Positions 1-6,308 of a stretch of DNA of 7,449 nucleotides are shown piece after piece. The stretch's first letter is position 1. Every line of letters starts with the position of its first letter. The DNA is from Dehalococcoidia bacterium (GTDB lineage: Bacteria > Chloroflexota > Dehalococcoidia > Dehalococcoidales > RBG-16-60-22). The stretch spans positions 1 to 7,449 of the forward strand of contig JABMRL010000271.1 in assembly GCA_013202615.1 (NCBI GenBank), in the 5' to 3' direction. The position numbers and the translations under genes are program-made. The notes under the pieces were generated by a model that was not told where the DNA came from, did not search any database, and saw only the letters and a program-made list of their open reading frames with translations.

Positions 1-1
1 A

Positions 2-1168
2 ATGCTCGGTATGCAGTCACCGATTCATTACCTGCCACCGCTGGAAGAAGCCGAGGAGCTTTCCTTTGAAGACCGGATAAAGCTCGGTTTCAGCCAGGCT
101 CTGTCCGAGGGAATTGACTTCTTTTTCGGGCTGTCCATGGTACTGGTGGTGGTGGGCAACAAGTTCAGCCAGTCAACCAATAAAGTTGATATCCGTCCCC
201 TGCTCACCCGGCCCAGGGCATTGCTGCGCCTGGCGAAAGGTATGGCCAAGAGCAAGCTAGCACGGCGGTCGATGCTGCCCAAGGACATATGGTCGGTGAA
301 AGGCATCCTGAGCAGCGGCCTCGATAGCTCCGTCTACCGCGATAAGATAAAGGAGCTCTGGGGGAAATACCCTCTGGACCTCTACACCGGTACCGAGGGT
401 GGGGTTATCGCCACGCAGACCTGGGACTATGATAGCATGACCTTCGTTCCCAGTCTCAATTTACTGGAATTTATCCCGGAAGATGAACATTTCAAGTGGC
501 GTCTGGACCCGGAATATCAGCCCAGGACGGTTCTGCTCGACGAAGTGGAGGCCGGTGAGAACTATGAAATTGTCATCTCCAACTTCCACGGAGGAGCGCT
601 GGTGAGGTACCGTCCCGGCGATATGGTGCAAATCACCTCGTTGCGCAACGAGAGCCTGGGCATTGACATTCCGCAGATGGCATTTGAGAGACGTGCCGAT
701 GACCTGCTTGACTTCGTCTTTGTCCGGCTGACCGAGAAGACAGTCTGGCAGGCAATTGAGAACACCGGCATCGCCTACGAAGACTGGATCGCTTTCAAGA
801 AGGAAGGGCAGCCGGTGCTCAGTCTATATCTTGAGCTGAAAAATGATTACCAGGGCAGTGAGGCGGAAATCGCTGCCGCCATACGGGAACAGATTCTCAG
901 GTCGGACAGCCAGCATAAAGGCACGGAAGCACTGTATCGCGATGAATTTGCCACCATGATTGACTTCAAGGTTGAGGTGAATACGCTTTCGCCTGGAGCC
1001 TTTGCCCATTTCACCGAGCAACGGCGGGCCGAAGGGGCCGACCTGGCACATCTCAAACCGCCGCATATAAATCCGTCTCAGCGGGTGCTCGACCTGCTGA
1101 CGGAGAAACCGGAAGAGGTGGTCAGGGTCAGTCCTGAAACCACGCCTGAAACAGCATCTGTCCGCTAG
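2..1168 (+). CDS. GH3-family acyl-adenylating protein, 5'-truncated by window edge
   Basis: This is the C-terminal 388 residues of a protein resembling the GH3 'auxin-responsive promoter' family, a branch of the ANL adenylating enzymes. Plant members join amino acids to plant hormones through an acyl-AMP intermediate; the substrate of bacterial members is generally unknown. Seen here: YTGTEGG (residues 128-134), the position of the adenylate-binding motif; RYRPGDMV (202-209), with the conserved Asp at 207; and the FERRADDLLDF hinge segment near 229 leading into the smaller C-terminal domain. The last 20 residues are a Glu/Pro/Thr-rich tail. The serine/threonine-glycine ATP loop expected near the N-terminus is absent, and family members are usually about 500-600 residues. 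The ATG at 2 is therefore most likely an internal Met, and the gene begins outside the window. It stops at TAG 1166-1168. Its link to the signalling genes downstream is unclear, since a separate promoter follows it. Confidence 0.8.
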   Translation: MLGMQSPIHYLPPLEEAEELSFEDRIKLGFSQALSEGIDFFFGLSMVLVVVGNKFSQSTNKVDIRPLLTRPRALLRLAKGMAKSKLARRSMLPKDIWSVKGILSSGLDSSVYRDKIKELWGKYPLDLYTGTEGGVIATQTWDYDSMTFVPSLNLLEFIPEDEHFKWRLDPEYQPRTVLLDEVEAGENYEIVISNFHGGALVRYRPGDMVQITSLRNESLGIDIPQMAFERRADDLLDFVFVRLTEKTVWQAIENTGIAYEDWIAFKKEGQPVLSLYLELKNDYQGSEAEIAAAIREQILRSDSQHKGTEALYRDEFATMIDFKVEVNTLSPGAFAHFTEQRRAEGADLAHLKPPHINPSQRVLDLLTEKPEEVVRVSPETTPETASVR

Positions 1169-1169
1169 T

Positions 1170-1206
1170 ACTTTAGTCCACCTCACTTTGGTCAAACGAC
1201 TTTAGT
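1170..1206 (+). repeat. Three ACTTTRGT direct repeats upstream of a promoter
   Basis: ACTTTAGT occurs at 1170-1177, ACTTTGGT at 1185-1192 and ACTTTAGT at 1199-1206, so start-to-start distances are 15 and 14 bp. The array starts two bases after the GH3 stop codon and ends six bases before the TTGACA -35 box. This is where an activator, or a repressor bound to repeated sites, would be expected. No binding protein is identified and the motif matches no site I know. Confidence 0.45.
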
Positions 1207-1211
1207 TTTGC

Positions 1212-1240
1212 TTGACAGCCTTCCTGATTGAGGTAATAAT
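1212..1240 (+). promoter_or_regulatory. Sigma-70-like promoter of the GGDEF/HD-GYP operon
   Basis: A perfect -35 box TTGACA lies at 1212-1217. A 17-bp spacer separates it from AATAAT at 1235-1240, which matches five of six bases of TATAAT. Transcription would start near 1246-1248, only two to four bases before the ATG at 1250. The message would then be leaderless or nearly so. This agrees with the lack of a well-spaced Shine-Dalgarno before 1250; the GAGG at 1230-1233 is 16 bases away and would not be in the transcript. Confidence 0.6.
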
Positions 1241-1246
1241 TACCTC
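1230..1246. promoter_or_regulatory. Perfect 17-bp palindrome over the -10 element, probable operator
   Basis: GAGGTAAT at 1230-1237 and ATTACCTC at 1239-1246 are exact reverse complements around a single A at 1238. The palindrome covers the -10 hexamer completely and reaches the predicted transcription start. A dimeric repressor bound here would block RNA polymerase. As RNA it would make at best a very tight hairpin with no U-run, so a DNA operator is more likely than a terminator. The binding protein is unknown; the LuxR-type regulators encoded downstream are candidates only. Confidence 0.55.
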
Positions 1247-1249
1247 GTA

Positions 1250-4200
1250 ATGAATATCTACGCCCTGATACCTTTAACGGCTACGATTGCCTATATTCCG
1301 CTGCTTATTACCACCATTGGCAGCCGCCCCTGGCAGAAACGACATAGATTGTTTATTCTATTTCTGCTCGCGGCAATGGTATGGAGCCTCACCGACATTT
1401 TTCTACGCAGCAATTTATTCCCTCAATATCATGACTTTTTACTTAAAGCCATTGTCGTTACATACACCCTGATGGCAGTGCAGTTTTACTGCTTCGCTTC
1501 TTCTTTCTATGCTCCAGGGAAGAGGCGCTGGCTGCCTCTAGCTTACGCATCACTGGTATTAGTCTTCGTTCTGCTGTCACTGGGTTACGTCGCCGAGGGG
1601 GTTACCTCTGTCAATGGTGACAAGCTTCACCTTGATTACGGAAGAGGCACCATCTTTCTGGCTCTTCCTCTCCTGGCTCTGGCAGGCAGGATGACCTACG
1701 TTTTCGGTAAAATGTTACGGATACTGGACAACCCGATGCTCCGCAGTCAAATATTCTCCCTGCTGCTTGGCTTAATCGTTCTGCTCATCTCCATTTTTGT
1801 GGCTTTCCTACCCTGGGGAAGGGAGTATGCCGTATCTCATTTCGGCGGCATTATCGTGGCCGTCATCTTCAGCTACGCGGTTATCAGGCACCAGCTGGTT
1901 GATATCAGAATCGTCTTGCGGCGCGGCCTGGGATGGGTCAGCCTGGGAACTATCGGTATTATCTGCTACGGTCTTTCGCTCTTAATCATTAACAACGTGC
2001 TGGGCCTGAAGTTTGACCCGACCGCCATTAGCGTGGCTACGGTGATTGCTGTTGTTGTCGCCGTATTTATTTACAAACTGCGTAGGTTTCTCTTTGCTAC
2101 CGTGGGAAAAGTCCTGCAGGGCCAGAGCTATGACTACCGCCAGAAGTTGTCCGAATTCGCCAATTCAATACACAACGTATTCAGCCTTAAAGAACAGGGG
2201 GGTGAACTTCTCGCGCTGGTCACCAAGGCGGTCAGATGCCAGCGAGCCCGTCTCCTCTTCCTGGAAGTCGGCGGACAGGATTTCACCACCCAGTTTGTTG
2301 AACCCAGGGGAAAAGACGACTCAATGTACAAATTCAGATTAAGCGAGAATGGCGTGATAGCGGAGTACCTGGGACGGGAGCGCAAGCTGCTGACCAGAGA
2401 GAACCTGGCCATTCTGCCTGAATTCCGGGGCCTGTGGGAGGAGGAAAAGGCCGAAATCAGCTCTCAGGAGATAGAACTCTTCATGCCCCTGATAAGCCGC
2501 GAACGGCTCATCGGCATAATGGTGCTGGACAAAAAAGCGTCCGGCCGGTACTCCCTGGAAGACCTGCACCTGCTAGAGGAGGTTGCCAGCCAGGTTGGGG
2601 TCAGCATGGAGAAGGAATACCTCCGCGAGCGCCTCAGAGACCGCGAAGAAGAGCTGTCGGTGATGAACCGTTGCAGCGCAATTATCACGTCCAGTCTCGA
2701 TATTCAGGAAATCTACGACAGCTTCATCGGCGAACTGAAGAAAGTGATTGACATCGACTGGGCAGCTATAACTTTCATCGAGGGCAGTCAGCTCAGGATT
2801 CTGGCACTGTATACCGAGATTGGCTCGGTCTGGAAATCAGGAGAGCAAATGCCCCTCAGAGGCACGGGTACGGAATGGGTAACCATTAATAAAAAGGCGT
2901 TGCTGGAACCTGACCTCGCCCAGAGCGGGCAGTTTATCACCGCAAAATACCATCATGACCATGGAGTACGTACCATCGCTTACCTCCCGCTCATTGCCAA
3001 AGGAATAGTCATTGGCGGCTTCGTTGTTGCCAGCCGCAATCCGAATGCCTACTTGCAGAGACACATGACGCTTCTCGAGCAGATAGCTTCCCAGATTGCC
3101 ATGTCCATCGAAAACTCGCGCCTGTACGCCGAGGCTGAAGAGAAAGCGCGGGCTGATGAACTCACCGGGTTGCTTAACCGCCGCTCCCTTAATGAGCTGA
3201 TGGCCACTGAAATTAACCGACACTCGCGCTACGGCGGTGTCTTCTCGCTGATTATCCTTGACCTCGACGGTTTCAAAGCCTTTAATGATAACTACGGGCA
3301 CCCGGCCGGCGACAAACTGCTCAAGGAAATCGGCAGCGTCCTGAAGGCTACCATACGAGACACTGACCAGGCTTTTCGCTACGGCGGTGACGAGTTCGCC
3401 GTTCTCCTGCCCAATACCCCCATTGACGCCACCAGCCAGGTGGCGGACCGTATCCGCCGCCAGGTTGCCCTCAAGACAAAGGCCGGGCACATTGCGATAA
3501 CCGCCAGTCTTGGTCTGGCAAGCTGGCCGGCAGATGGCGTCACTTCGGTTGAAATAGTGGCCGCGGCTGATACTGCGCTTTACCGCGCCAAGCGTGAAGG
3601 TGGCGACCGCACTCACTGTGCTTCGGGAACCCTGCTGGAACTGGAAGATACTTCGCTCGATTCGATAGACAGCAAGGATGGCGACACAGTAAGCGCCATA
3701 TTTGCACTGGCGGAAACGGTTGATGCCAAGGAACACTACACCGACAGTCATTGGAGGAGAGTGAAAGAGTTTGCCGTCCTTCTGGCCACAGGTGCCGAAC
3801 TGGACCCGGAGGAAATCCACAAACTTGAAACCAGCGCCTTACTGCATGATATTGGTAAGATAAGCATCAGCGAAAAGATACTGAATAAACCGACCCCGCT
3901 GACGGCCCGCGAATGGGAGATAGTTAAAATGCACCCTCAAGTGGGAGTGAACATTGCCAGCCGTGCCCCGGAACTGGCCCCTTGCCTTCCCGGCATCCTG
4001 CACCACCACGAGAGATATGATGGTACCGGATATCCGATTGGCCTGAAAGGCGAGGAGATACCACTGGAAGCCCGCATTCTGGCGATAGCTGATGCTTTTG
4101 CTGCCATGACCACGGTACGGAGTTATTCCAATGCCCTGTCCACCGAGGATGCACTTGAGGAATTGAAACGATGTGCCAATACCCAATTCGACCCGAATCT

Positions 4201-4333
4201 GGTGGAAATTTTCCATAAGGTCATCCTGAGCACCACGAAAACACCGGTGGGTATGAAAAATAAAAAGGGGCCTCATAAGAGGCCGGTTCTGCAGATAATT
4301 AATTCCAAAAATGAGGTTGCCGACAATGAATAA
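1250..4333 (+). CDS. Membrane sensor with tandem GAF, GGDEF and HD-GYP domains (c-di-GMP turnover)
   Basis: A 1027-residue inner-membrane protein predicted both to make c-di-GMP (GGDEF) and to hydrolyse it (HD-GYP). Residues 1-280 hold about nine hydrophobic helices, like the 7TM sensor region of some histidine kinases plus two more. GAF domains follow at about 305-457 and 478-622. The GGDEF domain starts at DELTGLLNR (636-644); metal-site D671 is in DLDGF, the signature GGDEF is at 712-716, and an RxxD inhibitory site (R703, D706) lies exactly five residues before it. HD-GYP covers about 815-990, with H834, H866-D867-I868-G869-K870, H895, HHHE (918-921), GYP (927-929) and D948. The usual second Asp of DxxDA is Ala951. 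Residues 989-1027 form an unconserved basic tail. No kinase or EAL domain is present. No in-frame start lies between the TGA at 1229 and the ATG at 1250. The gene overlaps the next one by 8 bp. The domains are clear; the sensed signal is unknown. Confidence 0.93.
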   Translation: MNIYALIPLTATIAYIPLLITTIGSRPWQKRHRLFILFLLAAMVWSLTDIFLRSNLFPQYHDFLLKAIVVTYTLMAVQFYCFASSFYAPGKRRWLPLAYASLVLVFVLLSLGYVAEGVTSVNGDKLHLDYGRGTIFLALPLLALAGRMTYVFGKMLRILDNPMLRSQIFSLLLGLIVLLISIFVAFLPWGREYAVSHFGGIIVAVIFSYAVIRHQLVDIRIVLRRGLGWVSLGTIGIICYGLSLLIINNVLGLKFDPTAISVATVIAVVVAVFIYKLRRFLFATVGKVLQGQSYDYRQKLSEFANSIHNVFSLKEQGGELLALVTKAVRCQRARLLFLEVGGQDFTTQFVEPRGKDDSMYKFRLSENGVIAEYLGRERKLLTRENLAILPEFRGLWEEEKAEISSQEIELFMPLISRERLIGIMVLDKKASGRYSLEDLHLLEEVASQVGVSMEKEYLRERLRDREEELSVMNRCSAIITSSLDIQEIYDSFIGELKKVIDIDWAAITFIEGSQLRILALYTEIGSVWKSGEQMPLRGTGTEWVTINKKALLEPDLAQSGQFITAKYHHDHGVRTIAYLPLIAKGIVIGGFVVASRNPNAYLQRHMTLLEQIASQIAMSIENSRLYAEAEEKARADELTGLLNRRSLNELMATEINRHSRYGGVFSLIILDLDGFKAFNDNYGHPAGDKLLKEIGSVLKATIRDTDQAFRYGGDEFAVLLPNTPIDATSQVADRIRRQVALKTKAGHIAITASLGLASWPADGVTSVEIVAAADTALYRAKREGGDRTHCASGTLLELEDTSLDSIDSKDGDTVSAIFALAETVDAKEHYTDSHWRRVKEFAVLLATGAELDPEEIHKLETSALLHDIGKISISEKILNKPTPLTAREWEIVKMHPQVGVNIASRAPELAPCLPGILHHHERYDGTGYPIGLKGEEIPLEARILAIADAFAAMTTVRSYSNALSTEDALEELKRCANTQFDPNLVEIFHKVILSTTKTPVGMKNKKGPHKRPVLQIINSKNEVADNE
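4269..4284 (+). other. GC-rich hairpin inside the 3' coding tail
   Basis: GGCCTC (4269-4274) and GAGGCC (4279-4284) form a perfect 6-bp stem with a four-base ATAA loop, preceded by an A-rich run (AAAAATAAAAA). It resembles the stem of an intrinsic terminator, but GGTTCTG follows and there is no U-run. It lies inside the unconserved tail codons of the GGDEF/HD-GYP gene, about 40 bases before the next start codon. It could influence read-through or mRNA stability between the two genes. Its function is unproven. Confidence 0.4.
4313..4333 (+). promoter_or_regulatory. Ribosome-binding site and 8-bp gene overlap (start-deciding)
   Basis: GAGG at 4313-4316 sits nine bases before ATG 4326, which favours this start over the in-frame ATG at 4311, where no GAGG-type site is seen. 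The start overlaps the end of the upstream gene as ATGAATAA (4326-4333). This arrangement is typical of translational coupling: ribosomes finishing the c-di-GMP enzyme can restart on the regulator. Confidence 0.65.
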
Positions 4334-5000
4334 AATACAGGTTATTATCATCAGCCAGCAGGTGTTTTTCCGGCAGGGAATAGAGCAATCACTCTCCAGC
4401 GTACGGGATATTACCATTTCCGCCATGGCTGAGGCTTCGGATGAAGTACTCTCCATAATCGATAATATGCCGCCCGATGTCGCTCTGCTGGATATCGATA
4501 CCCCTGCAGATGCCGGCTTGAAGCTGGCACGCCGAATAAAACTGCGCCTGCCGACAATCGGCGTGGTGGTGCTTACCTCCAGCCTGGATGACGCCCAGCT
4601 CTTCCAGGCACTCAAAGCCCAGGCAGTTGCCTATCTGAGCAAGGAGGTTAACGCCAACGATTTGATTAACACCATAAGGCGCGTTTCCCGCGGTGAGCAC
4701 CCGATAAATGAAAGCCTCACCACCCGGCCCAAGCTGGCCGAGCAGGTGCTGAAGCAGTTCCAGGAACTATCGCTGCGCAGCGAAGCGGAATCGTTCATCG
4801 CACCGCTTACCCCGAGAGAGATGGAAATCCTGAGGTACATAGCTCAGGGCTACCTGAACAAGCAGATAGCCGCCGAGCTGGACATCAGCGAACAGACGAT
4901 TAAGAACCATGTTACCTCCATTTTACGCAAACTGAACGCAAACGCTCGTACTGAAGCGGTCGTCGTCGCCATCAAGCAGGGATTGATTTCCCTCGATTGA
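4326..5000 (+). CDS. NarL/LuxR-type regulator with a degenerate receiver domain
   Basis: A 224-residue protein with an N-terminal receiver fold (about 1-120), a linker, and a LuxR-type helix-turn-helix (about 160-224, beginning LTPREMEIL and including the recognition region SEQTIKNHV). It should bind DNA in the cytoplasm. The receiver keeps the phosphoacceptor position D56 (LLDID), T84 and K106, but the acidic pair that holds Mg2+ is replaced by S10-Q11 (IIISQQ). Without that pair, normal phosphorylation by a histidine kinase is unlikely, so this is probably a pseudo-receiver controlled by dimerisation, a ligand or protein contact. No kinase gene is in its operon; its partner is the GGDEF/HD-GYP protein, with which it overlaps by 8 bp. 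Functional parallels are CsgD and VpsT, LuxR-type regulators with atypical receivers, but orthology is not claimed. The start at 4326 is preferred over 4311 because of the GAGG site. Confidence 0.88.
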   Translation: MNKIQVIIISQQVFFRQGIEQSLSSVRDITISAMAEASDEVLSIIDNMPPDVALLDIDTPADAGLKLARRIKLRLPTIGVVVLTSSLDDAQLFQALKAQAVAYLSKEVNANDLINTIRRVSRGEHPINESLTTRPKLAEQVLKQFQELSLRSEAESFIAPLTPREMEILRYIAQGYLNKQIAAELDISEQTIKNHVTSILRKLNANARTEAVVVAIKQGLISLD

Positions 5001-5074
5001 TGAACATCTTAACTTTCTTCAGGCGGGGGCAACACTTGTCATCTCTTTGTAACATGATTCCTTTATGTCTAGTC

Positions 5075-5103
5075 TTGACATTGAGCACCCCGCGAATTAC
5101 CAT
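5075..5103 (+). promoter_or_regulatory. Sigma-70-like promoter of the kinase/regulator operon
   Basis: TTGACA at 5075-5080, a 17-bp spacer, then TACCAT at 5098-5103, which matches four of six -10 bases. Transcription would start near 5110, leaving a leader of about 28 bases that contains the ribosome-binding region. ATTACC (5096-5101) overlaps the -10, matching half of the palindrome found at 1230-1246. The rest of the 137-bp intergenic region (from 5001) shows no clear terminator for the upstream operon. Confidence 0.5.
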
Positions 5104-5118
5104 TGAAAATAAAGGGAT

Positions 5119-5130
5119 AGAGGAATAAGG
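5119..5130 (+). promoter_or_regulatory. Ribosome-binding region of the histidine kinase gene
   Basis: AGAGGA (5119-5124) and AAGG (5127-5130) both lie before ATG 5138. AAGG has the better spacing (7 bases); AGAGGA is the stronger match but is 13 bases away. Either supports the 5138 start. Confidence 0.5.
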
Positions 5131-5137
5131 CTGGAAA

Positions 5138-6307
5138 ATGCGGTACAGATACGAAAAGGAAGCATATCAGTTTCTCTCCGTTTACCGTTTCCTGGCGTAT
5201 GCCCTGGCAGTGCTCTTCTCCCAGGTAGCCCCAGCTATGAGCACCATGCCTGCTGTCCAGCTTTATATCATCCTGGGCACGCTGGGCATATATAGCGCCC
5301 TGAAAGTTTTCTCACCCCTCCGCTGGCAGGCCAGAGGTACCATGACCTACTTGATACTGAGCGGGGATTTTATCCTCTGTATCCTGCTCGTTGTCTACAC
5401 CAACGGCCTTAACAGTGTCTTCCTGCTCTATTCTCTTACTCCCATCATGACCGCCGCCCTGCTCTTTGAAGAGAGAATCGCGCTTGCTCTTGCCGCCGTC
5501 GCCACCTTGTCTCTTTCGCTCACGCATTTGTTCCTGAGCCAGTTCACGGAACGATTCACCTGGATTTTGCAGGGGCATAACCTGACGCTGCTCATCGTTT
5601 ATACGCTCTTTTCCTTTGTCGTCGCCACCGTGCCATATCGCATAAACCTGAACATACGGCGCCGCATTGAAAGGGAAGCCATTATTGAAGAACGCCGCCG
5701 TATTGCCCGTGAGATTCATGACGGCGTCGCTCAGTCATTAAGCTACCTCAATCTGAAGACCAAGTCGGTAAGTGACCTGCTCACGTCAAAGGATACCGTG
5801 CAGGCGCTCACTGAACTTAATGAGATACGCGAAGTGGTACAGGATACTTACGAGGACATCCGGGAATCAATCGACCAGCTGAGTACCGAAATAAGAAGCA
5901 TTTCCATTCTCACCGCTCTTGGCAACTATGTCCAGGAATTCAGCAGCAATAACGGCATCCCGGTGGAGTTTAACGTCTCCAAGCCCTTTGCCCAGCTATC
6001 CCCGGTTGTGGAACTGCAGTTGCTGCGCATCGCCCAGGAAGCATTGACCAACGTCCGACGTCATGCGATGGCCAGCGGTGTTGAGTTAACGCTGAATAAC
6101 TCCGGAGACGAAGTGGAGATGATAGTAAAAGACGATGGAAAGGGATTCAAACTTGAAGAGCTGGAGAAATACACGCCCGGCTATCACGGTTTGAACATCA
6201 TCAAGGAACGGGCCGAAGGCCTCGGCGGCAATTTTTTAATTACCACCGCTCCCGGCCAGGGTACGGAGGTGAAAATCAATCTGCCGGCGGAGAAAGTGAG
6301 GATGTAA
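5138..6307 (+). CDS. Six-helix membrane histidine kinase, HisKA_3 (NarL-partner) type
   Basis: A 389-residue sensor kinase. Residues 12-167 hold about six hydrophobic helices with short loops and no recognisable extracellular or cytoplasmic sensor domain, so the signal is probably sensed in or near the membrane. A short basic segment (NIRRRIERE) leads to the dimerisation helix with the phosphoacceptor H194 in REIHDGVAQS, the HisKA_3 signature. The ATPase domain has its N-box around N305 (EALTNVRRH), G1 DDGKGF at 332-337, G2 GYHGLNIIKERAEGLGG and G3 GQGTEVKI. All motifs are intact, so it should autophosphorylate and pass the phosphate to a response regulator. The canonical NarL-type gene begins two bases after its last coding base block ends in TAA (one spacer base), which makes that the obvious partner. 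HisKA_3 kinases commonly sit beside such regulators. The start has an upstream AAGG and its own promoter. Confidence 0.93.
   Translation: MRYRYEKEAYQFLSVYRFLAYALAVLFSQVAPAMSTMPAVQLYIILGTLGIYSALKVFSPLRWQARGTMTYLILSGDFILCILLVVYTNGLNSVFLLYSLTPIMTAALLFEERIALALAAVATLSLSLTHLFLSQFTERFTWILQGHNLTLLIVYTLFSFVVATVPYRINLNIRRRIEREAIIEERRRIAREIHDGVAQSLSYLNLKTKSVSDLLTSKDTVQALTELNEIREVVQDTYEDIRESIDQLSTEIRSISILTALGNYVQEFSSNNGIPVEFNVSKPFAQLSPVVELQLLRIAQEALTNVRRHAMASGVELTLNNSGDEVEMIVKDDGKGFKLEELEKYTPGYHGLNIIKERAEGLGGNFLITTAPGQGTEVKINLPAEKVRM
6298..6301 (+). promoter_or_regulatory. Ribosome-binding site inside the kinase 3' end
   Basis: GAGG at 6298-6301 lies seven bases before ATG 6309 and inside the last codons of the kinase gene. 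One base (6308) separates the kinase stop TAA from this ATG. The geometry fixes the start of the response regulator and implies co-translation with the kinase. Confidence 0.65.
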
Positions 6308-6308
6308 A

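Noticed and set aside
2837..3820. 327-codon open frame on the minus strand
   Set aside because: It lies wholly inside the GGDEF/HD-GYP gene, whose conserved motifs are all in the + frame. The minus-strand translation shows no recognisable domain, so it is a shadow.
4311..4325. ATG 4311 as the start of the degenerate regulator
   Set aside because: It has no GAGG-type ribosome-binding site, while ATG 4326 has GAGG nine bases upstream. Starting at 4326 also makes the receiver residues line up exactly with those of the paralogue at 6309-6968.
3839..4615. 258-codon minus-strand open frame spanning the junction of two + strand genes
   Set aside because: It runs antisense through the HD-GYP core and the degenerate receiver, both strongly supported on the + strand. 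Its translation shows no family signature.
4716..4730. VpsT-like c-di-GMP binding motif (LTTR at residues 131-134) in the degenerate regulator
   Set aside because: The position corresponds and the Thr-Arg pair is present, but the required Trp and the hydrophobic second residue are missing. The same segment in the canonical paralogue (MATK) is ordinary NarL-family sequence.
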